DNA of 7,185 nt from DATKCN01 sp035513175 (GTDB taxonomy: Bacteria; Chloroflexota; Chloroflexia; Thermomicrobiales; CFX8), in the NCBI GenBank assembly GCA_035513175.1, contig DATKCN010000022.1, positions 1 to 7,185 on the forward strand, written 5' to 3'. Each line of letters starts with the position of its first letter. The first letter of the stretch is position 1. Shown here piece after piece: positions 1-6,129 of the stretch. The notes below the pieces were generated by a model, which was given only the letters and a program-made list of their open reading frames with translations, ran no database searches and had not been told where the DNA came from. The position numbers and the translations under genes are program-made.

Positions 1-36
1 GGGGGCCGGGGGGTGCGGCAGCACTCGTGAGGGCGC

Positions 37-984
37 CTACCGATCGCCCAACCGCGGGTCGAGGGCGTCGCGCAGGCCGCTGCCGACCAGGTTGATGGCG
101 AAGACGGTGATGTAGATGGCGAAGCCGGGCAGGAAGACCAGCAGCCACGAGTGGCTCCAGTTGCGTTGCGCCTGCGTCAGCATGTTGCCCCAGCTGGCCG
201 TCGGCGGCTGCACGCCCAGCCCGAGGAAGCTGAGTGTCGCCTCGAGCAGGATCAGGCCCGGCACGATCAGCGAGCCCCAGACGATGATGACCGGCGTGAC
301 GTTCGGCAGGATGTGGCGCGTCATGATGCGCAGGTTGTTCGCGCCGACGACCCGCGCGGCCTCGACGTAGTCGCGGCCCTTGACGGACATGACCTCGCCG
401 CGCACCAGGCGCGAGAGGGTCACCCAGGCCACAGCGGCGATCACGAACGCCAGCCGCACCGGTCCCAGCCGCCACATCGACGCCACCAGCAGCAGCAGGA
501 ACAAGGTCGGGATCGAGAGCATGACGTCGACGAAGCGCATCATGACGCTGTCGACCCAGCGGCCGAAGTACCCGGCGCTGGTCCCGATCGCCGTGCCGAT
601 CACCAGCGCGACCACCACCGACAATCCGGCAACGCCCAGGCTCACCCGCGCGCCATACGCCAGCCGGGTGAGGATGTCGCGGCCGAACTCGTCCGCGCCG
701 AGGATGTAGCCATCCTGCCCGACCGAGGTGAACTGCGCGCGCAGGTTCTGGCGTTGCGGCTCGAAGCCGGTGATGTACTGGGAGATGAGCCCCGCGCCGA
801 GGGCGATCACGACCATCGTGACAAAGACCAGCAGCCCGGCCATCGCCATCTTGTTGCGCTGGAAGCGGCGGCGGGCCATGCCCAGGTAGGTCCGTGGCTT
901 CCCTCTGACCTCCAACGTATCCCGGTGTGTGCGCCCGCGGACATCGGTGGCGCTGGCCTCGGTCGTCCTCTCGGCTGTGCTCAC
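37..984 (-). CDS. dppC: DppC/OppC-type peptide ABC transporter permease
   Basis: This 315-residue inner-membrane permease would form half of the translocation channel of a peptide/nickel-class ABC importer, paired with the DppB-type permease just upstream. The N-terminal ~40 residues are cytoplasmic and basic, as in the OppC N-terminal domain. A first membrane segment spans about 46-66, and five more lie at about 113-138, 150-170, 175-195, 230-252 and 279-302. The subfamily hallmark LGADEFGRDILTRL sits at 95-108, followed by YGARVSL. The EAA loop that docks the ATPase is at about 204-228 (DYVEAARVVGANN, then HILPN), and SFLGLGVQPPTASWG is at 252-266. The start is GTG at 984, chosen because AAGGAG (991-996) lies 6 nt upstream. 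The gap to dppB is only 48 nt, so the two are surely cotranscribed. Length and motifs are normal for the family. The substrate (oligopeptide, dipeptide, nickel or sugar-like) cannot be told from the permease alone. Confidence 0.95.
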   Translation of the reverse strand: MSTAERTTEASATDVRGRTHRDTLEVRGKPRTYLGMARRRFQRNKMAMAGLLVFVTMVVIALGAGLISQYITGFEPQRQNLRAQFTSVGQDGYILGADEFGRDILTRLAYGARVSLGVAGLSVVVALVIGTAIGTSAGYFGRWVDSVMMRFVDVMLSIPTLFLLLLVASMWRLGPVRLAFVIAAVAWVTLSRLVRGEVMSVKGRDYVEAARVVGANNLRIMTRHILPNVTPVIIVWGSLIVPGLILLEATLSFLGLGVQPPTASWGNMLTQAQRNWSHSWLLVFLPGFAIYITVFAINLVGSGLRDALDPRLGDR

Positions 985-1032
985 GATCGTCTCCTTCGTC
1001 GCCGCGTCATCGCCGTATACTCCTGCCGGCGG

Positions 1033-2001
1033 TTAGTCCAAGCGAATGCGTGGGTCCAGCAATCCATACACGATGTCCGCGATGAGATTGCCAAAGATGA
1101 CAAGCACCCCCGCCATGAGCGTGATGCCCATGATCATCGGGTAGTCCTTATTCAGCGCGGCGTTGAAGGCGAGCTGCCCGATGCCCGGATAGGTGAAGAT
1201 CGTCTCGATCACCAGCGCGCCGGTGAACAGGTCCGGGATGGCGATGCCCAGCAGGGTGACCAGCGGCAGCACGGCGTTGCGCAGGCCATGACGGAAGATC
1301 ACGATGCGGTCGCGCAGACCCTTGGCGGTCGCGGTGCGCATGTAGTCCTGGCTCAACACCTCGAGCATCTGCGAACGGATGTAGCGCGTCCAGGCGGCGG
1401 TCTGCACGAAGGCCAGCGCGAAGGCCGGCAGCAGCAGGTGCTGCATGCGGTCGACGATGTCGCCGCCTCCCCGCAGGTCCTGCGCGCCGCCTGCCGGAAG
1501 AGACGGCAGCCCCCATTCCCGGAACTTGACGGCGAACAGCAGGATCAGCATCAGGCCGAGCCAGAAGGTCGGGATCGAGAACCCAGCCACGGCGATGCCG
1601 GTCGCGGAGTTGTCAAACAGCGTATTGCGCCGCACGGCGCTGTAGACGCCGACGGGTATTGCCAGCAGCAGCGAGATCAGCAGCGCTGTGCCGGTCAGCA
1701 GCAGGGTGTTGGGCAGCTTCTGGAAAATCGTGTCCCGCACGGGACGGAAGTGTTGCAGCGACAGGCCCAGGTCCCCGCGCGCGACGTGACTGACCCAGGT
1801 GACGTAGCGGATGTGCAACGGGTCATCCAGGCCCATGCTGGCCTTGATGCGCGCGATGTCTGCCGGGCTGGTGCGCGGGTTGAACTCCAGTCGGGTGAGC
1901 GGGCTGCCGGGCACGAGGTTGGCGACCGCGAAGGTGAGCATCGTGATCCCGAGCAGCAGCGGGATGACCTGGAACAACCGCCGGATGACGAAGCGACCCA
2001 T
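1033..2001 (-). CDS. dppB: DppB/OppB-type peptide ABC transporter permease
   Basis: This 322-residue inner-membrane permease is the partner of the DppC-type protein encoded 48 nt downstream. The N-terminal MGRFVIRRLFQVIPLLLGIT signature is typical of the DppB/OppB family. A first membrane segment lies at about 8-30, then a periplasmic stretch holds GDLGLSL (76-82). Further membrane segments fall at about 97-122, 134-158, 187-206, 243-267 and 288-313. The EAA loop that contacts the ATPase is at about 219-246 (DYMRTATAKGL, then HGLRNAVLP). The protein ends in LLDPRIRLD, the usual family C-terminus. The ATG at 2001 has a modest AAAGG Shine-Dalgarno at 2009-2013 with a 7-nt spacer. A promoter-like pair sits about 50 nt upstream, and a strong hairpin separates the gene from the binding-protein gene, so it may be expressed at a different level from it. 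Family assignment is firm; the substrate is not determined. Confidence 0.95.
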   Translation of the reverse strand: MGRFVIRRLFQVIPLLLGITMLTFAVANLVPGSPLTRLEFNPRTSPADIARIKASMGLDDPLHIRYVTWVSHVARGDLGLSLQHFRPVRDTIFQKLPNTLLLTGTALLISLLLAIPVGVYSAVRRNTLFDNSATGIAVAGFSIPTFWLGLMLILLFAVKFREWGLPSLPAGGAQDLRGGGDIVDRMQHLLLPAFALAFVQTAAWTRYIRSQMLEVLSQDYMRTATAKGLRDRIVIFRHGLRNAVLPLVTLLGIAIPDLFTGALVIETIFTYPGIGQLAFNAALNKDYPMIMGITLMAGVLVIFGNLIADIVYGLLDPRIRLD

Positions 2002-2056
2002 GACGCCGCCTTTCGTGCTACTGAGCGACTGGTCGTGCGGGGCGTGAACCGTGCTT

Positions 2057-2085
2057 ATGATAATCGAACATTGGCATTATGGAAA
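2057..2085 (-). promoter_or_regulatory. sigma70-like promoter for dppB-dppC
   Basis: Read on the minus strand, TTTCCA (2085-2080; 4 of 6 matches to TTGACA) and TATCAT (2062-2057; 5 of 6 matches to TATAAT) are separated by exactly 17 nt. This is a local AT-rich island in otherwise GC-rich DNA. Transcription would begin near 2050, giving a leader of about 50 nt before the dppB ATG. Its placement downstream of the hairpin behind the binding-protein gene suggests the permeases can be transcribed on their own. It was found by eye and has no experimental support. Confidence 0.5.
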
Positions 2086-2247
2086 CACTTCTCCGTGTCT
2101 TGAGTCCCGATTCCTCATGCGGTCGCCCGCGGACATATTCCGGGCGCGCAGCACGGCGTTCACGGCGGCGGCCTGGCCGTGGGCTGGCTTAACCTCGGGG
2201 CATGCGCCGCGCGACGCGACGCCGATCGACGCATGCTCCCGGAGGGT

Positions 2248-2275
2248 GGAGGGAATGGGCTCGCCCATTCCCTCC
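2248..2275 (-). terminator. 12-bp hairpin after the binding-protein gene
   Basis: GGAGGGAATGGG (2248-2259) and CCCATTCCCTCC (2264-2275) are perfect inverse complements around a 4-nt loop, which reads CGAG on the minus strand. The hairpin begins 15 nt after the stop codon of the solute-binding protein gene. No T-run follows it on the minus strand (the next bases read ACCCTCCGGG), so it is not a classical intrinsic terminator. It may attenuate transcription, or protect the 3' end of the upstream mRNA. Such hairpins often explain why binding proteins are made in excess over their permeases. Confidence 0.6.
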
Positions 2276-2290
2276 GTGGATCGTAGCGTC

Positions 2291-4171
2291 CTAGTCCTCA
2301 ACCCACCAGAGGTGGATGTTGGTGCGCGTGCCAAACGCGGCCGGGTACAGGTTGTGGACACGGTTGTTCACGCCGATGAACGCCTGCGGGAAGTCCAGAA
2401 TCGCCATCGGGAGGTCTTCCATGATGATGTTCTGGAACTGCGTGTAGAGCTCGATGCGGGCGTCGCGATCGACCTCGTTCAACGCCTGCTGCAGGATCGT
2501 GTCAACTTCCTCGTTGCAGTACCGCACGAAGTTGAAGCCACCGCCGTAGCCGTCGCAGGAGAACATCGTTGCCTGGTCCGGGTCGGCGCTCCAGCTGAAG
2601 CCGATGAGCACGACCTCGAAGTCGTAGGTCGCCGTGAGGCGCTCCACGACCTGCGGGAACGGCTCAAGCAGCGGGGTCATCTCGATGCCGATGTCGGCCC
2701 AGTACTGCTGGATGGCGGTCAGATACGCCTCGCGCACCTGGTTGCCGGCGTTGGTGATCATCTCGAACGACAGCCGCTGGCCGTCCTTCGCGCGCACACC
2801 GTCGCTGCCCAGGACCCAGCCGGCCTCATCGAGCAGCTGCTCGGCCATCGCGGGATCGTACGGGTAGGTCATCTCGATGCCGTCCGGGTTGTAGGCCCAG
2901 GAGATGACCGGCATGGTGCCGAATGCGACCTCGCCGTAGCCGAAGCGGATCGACTCGAGCAGCGCCTCACGGTCGATGGCATACAGCATCGCCTGGCGCA
3001 CCTCGACATCCTGGAACAGGGTGGTCTTCTCCGGGTCCATGTTGGCGCCGTAGAAGGTGAAGCCCTGCGTCGGGTAGTCGTGGATGGTCACATCGTCGAC
3101 ACCTTCGAACTCGGCCAGCGCCGACTCCTGGACGGAGCCGAAGTCGACCTCGCCGGTGCGCAGCTGGGCGACCAGCGCCGCCGCGTCCGGGACCGGCTTG
3201 TAGATGTAGGTGTCCAGGTACGGCGCGCCGCCCCAGTAGTCGGGGTTGGCGACCATCGTCACGGACTCGTTGAGCACCCACTCTTCGAAGAGGAAGGGGC
3301 CGGTGCCGACCACGCGAGACGGATCGGCGCCGGTCGCGCCAGGATCGGAGGCCACACTCGCGGCCGGGACATCGGCCCAGACGTGCTCGGCGATGATGTT
3401 GTAGACGGCGTCGCCGACGCCGAAGTCGACCAGCGTGCCTGTCAGGTTGAACTGGATGGTCAGATCGTCGATGACCTCGATGCTCTCGATCTTGCCAGCG
3501 AGGTCATCCGTGTAGCTGGACCCGGATTCCGGGTTCATGTGCAGCTCGTAGGTGAACTTGACGTCGTCGGCCGTAAACGGCTCGCCGTCGTGCCACATGA
3601 CACCGTCACGCAGGTGGAAGATGTAGACGGTCGCGTCGTCGTTCACCTCCCACGATTCGGCCAGCCGGCCGATCGGGTCGAGCGTCTCCGCGTGCACGAC
3701 CACCAGCGTCTCGAAGATCGCCGCATGCACGGCGGACGACGCGGTGTCGGCACTGACGATCGGCAAGAGGGTCGAGATGTCCGAGATCGAGCCCTCGATG
3801 AGGACGCCGCCCGGCTGGCCATCTTCCATCGTGCGGCCATACAGCAGGTCGCCGCCGTCGACGCGGATGAACTCCCCGTCGCTCGTGCCGGGCGTGGCGG
3901 TTGCCGCGTCGCCGGCAGGGGCTGTGGCGGTTGGAGCAGCCGCGGTCGTGGCCGTCGGATCCACCGCGCCGGGCGTGGCGGTTGCGTCGTCTTCGTCCTC
4001 GGGGGTTGCGGTCGCGTCGTCTCCAGGCGGCGTCTGAGCTGGCGCTACTGTCGGCGCCGGAGCGGTGGTCGCTGCCGGGTCGTCTTCACCGCAGGCCGCA
4101 ATAAGCGGCACGATGAGCGCAATGAGCATCAACAGTCCGGCATATTTCAGCCAGCGTGGCATGTGTCTCAA
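2291..4171 (-). CDS. Family 5 extracellular solute-binding lipoprotein
   Basis: This is a membrane-anchored substrate receptor of the SBP_bac_5 (DppA/OppA) family that delivers ligand to the permeases encoded downstream. It is about 626 residues if translated from TTG at 4171. The signal peptide has a basic n-region (RHMPRWLK), a hydrophobic core and a lipobox LIAAC with Cys27 as the lipidation site. Residues 28 to about 100 form a low-complexity Thr/Ala/Pro/Asp linker with three ATATP units, which explains the length above the usual 500-550. The folded domain follows, with the family hallmark LRDGVMWHDGEPFTADDVKF at about 187-206, and ends at WWVED. The TTG start is preferred because GGAGG (4179-4183) lies 7 nt upstream; the in-frame ATG at 4162 would be 16 nt away. 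I see no clear promoter immediately upstream. Peptide is the likeliest ligand class, but this family also binds nickel, sugars and other solutes. Confidence 0.93.
   Translation of the reverse strand: MRHMPRWLKYAGLLMLIALIVPLIAACGEDDPAATTAPAPTVAPAQTPPGDDATATPEDEDDATATPGAVDPTATTAAAPTATAPAGDAATATPGTSDGEFIRVDGGDLLYGRTMEDGQPGGVLIEGSISDISTLLPIVSADTASSAVHAAIFETLVVVHAETLDPIGRLAESWEVNDDATVYIFHLRDGVMWHDGEPFTADDVKFTYELHMNPESGSSYTDDLAGKIESIEVIDDLTIQFNLTGTLVDFGVGDAVYNIIAEHVWADVPAASVASDPGATGADPSRVVGTGPFLFEEWVLNESVTMVANPDYWGGAPYLDTYIYKPVPDAAALVAQLRTGEVDFGSVQESALAEFEGVDDVTIHDYPTQGFTFYGANMDPEKTTLFQDVEVRQAMLYAIDREALLESIRFGYGEVAFGTMPVISWAYNPDGIEMTYPYDPAMAEQLLDEAGWVLGSDGVRAKDGQRLSFEMITNAGNQVREAYLTAIQQYWADIGIEMTPLLEPFPQVVERLTATYDFEVVLIGFSWSADPDQATMFSCDGYGGGFNFVRYCNEEVDTILQQALNEVDRDARIELYTQFQNIIMEDLPMAILDFPQAFIGVNNRVHNLYPAAFGTRTNIHLWWVED
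3887..3985 (-). repeat. In-frame direct repeat in the lipoprotein linker
   Basis: The 18-bp string GCCGGGCGTGGCGGTTGC occurs identically at 3887-3904 and 3968-3985 (plus-strand reading), 81 bp or 27 codons apart. It encodes the repeated ATATPG part of the Thr/Pro-rich linker of the binding lipoprotein. A third, diverged ATATP unit lies nearer the N-terminus. The repeat could allow the linker length to vary by slippage or recombination without breaking the reading frame. Confidence 0.75.
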
Positions 4172-4178
4172 GACACTT

Positions 4179-4183
4179 CCTCC
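4179..4183 (-). promoter_or_regulatory. Shine-Dalgarno deciding a TTG start
   Basis: GGAGG on the minus strand lies 7 nt from the TTG codon at 4171-4169 and 16 nt from the in-frame ATG at 4162-4160. The spacing favours TTG as the true start of the solute-binding lipoprotein. Either choice keeps the signal peptide intact. Confidence 0.6.
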
Positions 4184-4698
4184 ATCCAGTACGTTAGATA
4201 CCGTATTGCTTGCGTGTGATGCGGGGTGTGCGGACCATTCCATGCCATCGACCGGACGCCCGGCGCGCGCCCGCTGGCGTCGCCCCGGCTGCCATCGATG
4301 CCACGGTCCACGATTGCCCTGCAAACCATCGTGGCGATCCGCGGGCGCCAGATGCTGGCGCGCTACCTCATCTGGTCAGCTGTCACCTCCTCCATACCAT
4401 GCTTCCGGCTCATGCACATTGGCTGTAGCTGATGGAACATGGCGCCGCTGGCACGTTCCGCCACGTGGTCACGTCTTCCAGAGCACGGACGAGCACGCAC
4501 GCAAAGACATGCAACATTCGTGCCGCTTCGACCGCGAATCCCTTAGAATGCCGCGTTTAAGTGCGCCACCCCCTTTGGCGCGTCACATCTGGGTATACGT
4601 CCGCGGGCGTCTGTCTGGCCGCATCCGCCGCGCCTGACACACGGTTTTCCGCTCCGTAACGGATCGGCGCGCGACGTAAACTGATACCACATTGTAGC
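4184..4698. other. Gene-free intergenic region with small hairpins
   Basis: I see no gene here. The open frames that cross it lack a credible ribosome site or a recognisable protein. It holds three small dyads. One is a 7-bp stem GCGCCAG/CTGGCGC with a 3-nt loop (4345-4361). The second is a 6-bp stem GCGCCA/TGGCGC with a 7-nt loop (4563-4581). The third is an 11-nt palindrome TCCGTAACGGA (4653-4663), which could be an operator half-site pair but could equally be chance. The promoter of the binding-protein gene should lie in this stretch; the only nearby -10-like hexamer, TATCTA at 4200-4195 on the minus strand, has no -35 partner. No tRNA or riboswitch was recognised. Confidence 0.5.
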
Positions 4699-4699
4699 G

Positions 4700-4755
4700 G
4701 GAGGGACGAGGGAACAGGGACCTGGAAGTAGAGATTCGAGGTTAGGGAATAGCGA
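4700..4755. repeat. Degenerate heptanucleotide repeat, about 8 units
   Basis: Eight consecutive 7-bp units run in exact register: GGAGGGA, CGAGGGA, ACAGGGA, CCTGGAA, GTAGAGA, TTCGAGG, TTAGGGA and ATAGCGA. The consensus is NNAGGGA, purine-rich on the plus strand, and four units keep AGGGA exactly. It lies between the aminopeptidase terminator hairpin and the binding-protein gene, outside any convincing coding sequence. It looks like a decayed tandem repeat. Heptamer repeats between genes are known in several bacterial groups; the function here is unknown. Confidence 0.6.
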
Positions 4756-4903
4756 GTCGTCTAACCGCGGGACAGCGCGCCCCATGCTGCCTGGTGAACG
4801 GGACTGATTCGCGACGACCAGGGGATGACGCGCGACACCATCGTTCGCCTGGAGAGGAGCGAGCCGTGGTGAGTCAGCGCGTCGCCGATCCTCGCGAGCC
4901 GTT
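4756..4903. other. Intergenic stretch, no feature seen
   Basis: This short stretch lies between the heptad repeat and the hairpin behind the aminopeptidase gene. I see no gene, promoter or RNA in it. A 6-bp dyad CCTGGT/ACCAGG separated by about 21 nt is probably chance. Confidence 0.4.
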
Positions 4904-4944
4904 GTCGCGTCTGACGGGACGGGCGCTCCCGCGTGAGACGCGAC
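4904..4944 (-). terminator. Hairpin at the aminopeptidase 3' end
   Basis: GTCGCGTCT (4904-4912) and AGACGCGAC (4936-4944) form a perfect 9-bp stem, with an inner 5-bp pairing CGGGA (4915-4919) with TCCCG (4927-4931). The right arm touches the last base of the aminopeptidase stop codon, so the hairpin starts exactly where translation ends. There is no T-run on the minus strand. It is a probable termination or mRNA-stabilising structure, like the hairpin at 2248-2275. Confidence 0.5.
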
Positions 4945-6047
4945 TACACGAGTATGACGCCGTCACGCATGAACGGTTGGCCGTCGACCGTGACCTCGCC
5001 CCCCTGACGCAGGTCACAGATCATGTCCCAGTGGATCGCGCTCTGGTTCTGGCTGCCGGTGTCGGGGAAGCCGGCGCCGATGGCCATGTGCACCGTGCCG
5101 CCGATCTTCTCATCGAACAGGATGTTCTTCGTGAAGCGCTGGATGCCCGCGTTCGTGCCGAAGGCGAACTCGCCCAGACGACGCGCGCCGTCATCCGTGC
5201 CCAGCATGCGCTCCAGGTAATCCTGGTTCTTTGCCGCCGTGGCCCGCACGACCTTGCCGCCCTCGAACCAGAGCCGGATGTCCTCGACCTCGCGCCCCTG
5301 CACGATCGATGGGTAGCTGAAGCGCACCATGCCCTCGACGGAGTCCTCCACCGGCCCGGTGAAGATCTCGCCGTCCGGAAAATTGCGGGCGCCGTCCGCG
5401 TTGATGAACGTGCGTCCTTCTATTAAAAGACGCAGGTCGGTCTCCGGGCCGGTGACGCGCGCCTCGCGCTTGCCAGCCAGCCAGTCGATCAGCCGCGCCT
5501 GCTCGCGCGACACCTGCTGCCAGTGCGCCACCGGGCCGTCCTCGTCGACGTGACACGCGCCGTAGACGAAGTCCTGATAATCGGCCAATGACATCTCGGC
5601 GTCCTGCGCGTAGGCCTGCGTGGGGAAGAGGGTCAGGCACCAGCGCAGCGTGCCTTCCGCCGCCCGTTCCATGTAGCGCCGCGTCAGGTCGCGCCGCGCC
5701 GTCTGGGCCATGCGCTGCTTGTCAGGGTCCACCCCGGACAGCGCCTTGGTGTTGCTGTCGGACAGGATCGACAGCGATGCGTCGGCCTCTTCCGGCACGA
5801 GCCGGTCCAGAGTCGTCAACCGCGTGAGCTGCTGCTCGTTGCCGCTGGACAGGAGGATTTCCTGGAACCCCGGCAGGTTGACGCGCACGACCGGGTTGGC
5901 CCCCGCCTCGACCACGCGGCGGAAGACCGCCAGCAGCAGCGGCTCCGCCAGCGGCGAGCCCTGCAACACGACGATCTGTTCCGGCTGCACCTGCAGCGAA
6001 TACTCGACGAGCACCCGCGCCAGCCGCTCGATGCGCTGATCCGCCAT
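4944..6047 (-). CDS. M29-family (AmpS/PepS/AmpT-like) metallo-aminopeptidase
   Basis: This 367-residue cytosolic aminopeptidase of the thermophilic AmpT/PepS family would remove N-terminal residues from peptides using two metal ions. There is no signal peptide. The N-terminal half (QRIERLARVLVEYSLQVQPE at 4-23, then SDSNTKALSGVDP at 96-108) matches the family. The C-terminal half carries the expected metal ligands: Glu227 in GEIFTGP, Glu293 in RRLGEFAFG, His320 in TVHMAIG, and His339 and Asp341 in IHWDM. The 66-residue spacing between the two Glu matches the family from memory. Phe327 sits where family members I remember have a Tyr near the active site. The ATG at 6047 is chosen because AGAGG (6054-6058) lies 6 nt upstream; the frame stays open to 6239, but that extension looks non-coding. 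Codons 207-211 (CTT TTA ATA GAA GGA) are unusually AT-rich for this gene. Its position upstream of a peptide-type importer hints at peptide use. Confidence 0.93.
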   Translation of the reverse strand: MADQRIERLARVLVEYSLQVQPEQIVVLQGSPLAEPLLLAVFRRVVEAGANPVVRVNLPGFQEILLSSGNEQQLTRLTTLDRLVPEEADASLSILSDSNTKALSGVDPDKQRMAQTARRDLTRRYMERAAEGTLRWCLTLFPTQAYAQDAEMSLADYQDFVYGACHVDEDGPVAHWQQVSREQARLIDWLAGKREARVTGPETDLRLLIEGRTFINADGARNFPDGEIFTGPVEDSVEGMVRFSYPSIVQGREVEDIRLWFEGGKVVRATAAKNQDYLERMLGTDDGARRLGEFAFGTNAGIQRFTKNILFDEKIGGTVHMAIGAGFPDTGSQNQSAIHWDMICDLRQGGEVTVDGQPFMRDGVILV

Positions 6048-6120
6048 CACACACCTCTTCTGCCGTCGCCACGCGCCCCCGAGCCGTTCGCGGTCGTTGC
6101 GACGTGTTCTGCCAATCCGC

Positions 6121-6129
6121 AGGATAGCA
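6121..6129 (-). promoter_or_regulatory. Possible extended -10 promoter of aminopeptidase gene
   Basis: On the minus strand TGCTATCCT (6129-6121) resembles an extended -10 element (TGnTATAAT, with 4 of 6 in the hexamer). It would start transcription near 6114, about 67 nt before the ATG. No recognisable -35 hexamer lies upstream, so support is weak. Confidence 0.3.

Noticed and set aside
1..36. Short GTGC/GCAC dyad (13-24) downstream of dppC as a terminator
   Set aside because: Only 4 bp of stem and no T-run; the operon probably continues beyond the window.
151..2103. 650-residue open frame on the plus strand opposite the permease genes
   Set aside because: It is a His/Arg/Gln/Asp-rich low-complexity translation typical of the antisense frame of GC-rich genes, and both permeases on the other strand are unmistakable.
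2077..2361. 94-residue minus-strand frame between the binding protein and dppB
   Set aside because: It overlaps the 3' end of the lipoprotein gene and the hairpin, has no ribosome site, and resembles no protein.
2051..4219. 722-residue open frame on the plus strand opposite the binding-protein gene
   Set aside because: Antisense shadow of a well-supported lipoprotein gene; composition is dominated by Val/Asp/Arg/His and no family is recognisable.
4372..4396. Strong minus-strand Shine-Dalgarno-like GGAGGAGGTGA near 4384-4394
   Set aside because: The only start codons at usable distance lead to a stop within about eight codons (GTG ACA GCT GAC CAG ATG AGG TAG); a leader peptide cannot be excluded but nothing supports it.
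4065..4637. 190-residue plus-strand frame in the gap upstream of the binding-protein gene
   Set aside because: It begins inside the antisense of the lipoprotein linker, is rich in Arg/Pro/Ser/Cys, and has no recognisable domain or ribosome site.
4724..4748. TTCGAGG within the heptad repeat as a tRNA T-loop
   Set aside because: There is no flanking acceptor, anticodon or T-stem pairing; it is just one repeat unit.
4543..4785. 80-residue minus-strand frame across the heptad repeat
   Set aside because: Part of it is simply the heptad repeat translated (LFPNLESLLPGPCSLVP), and it has no credible ribosome site.
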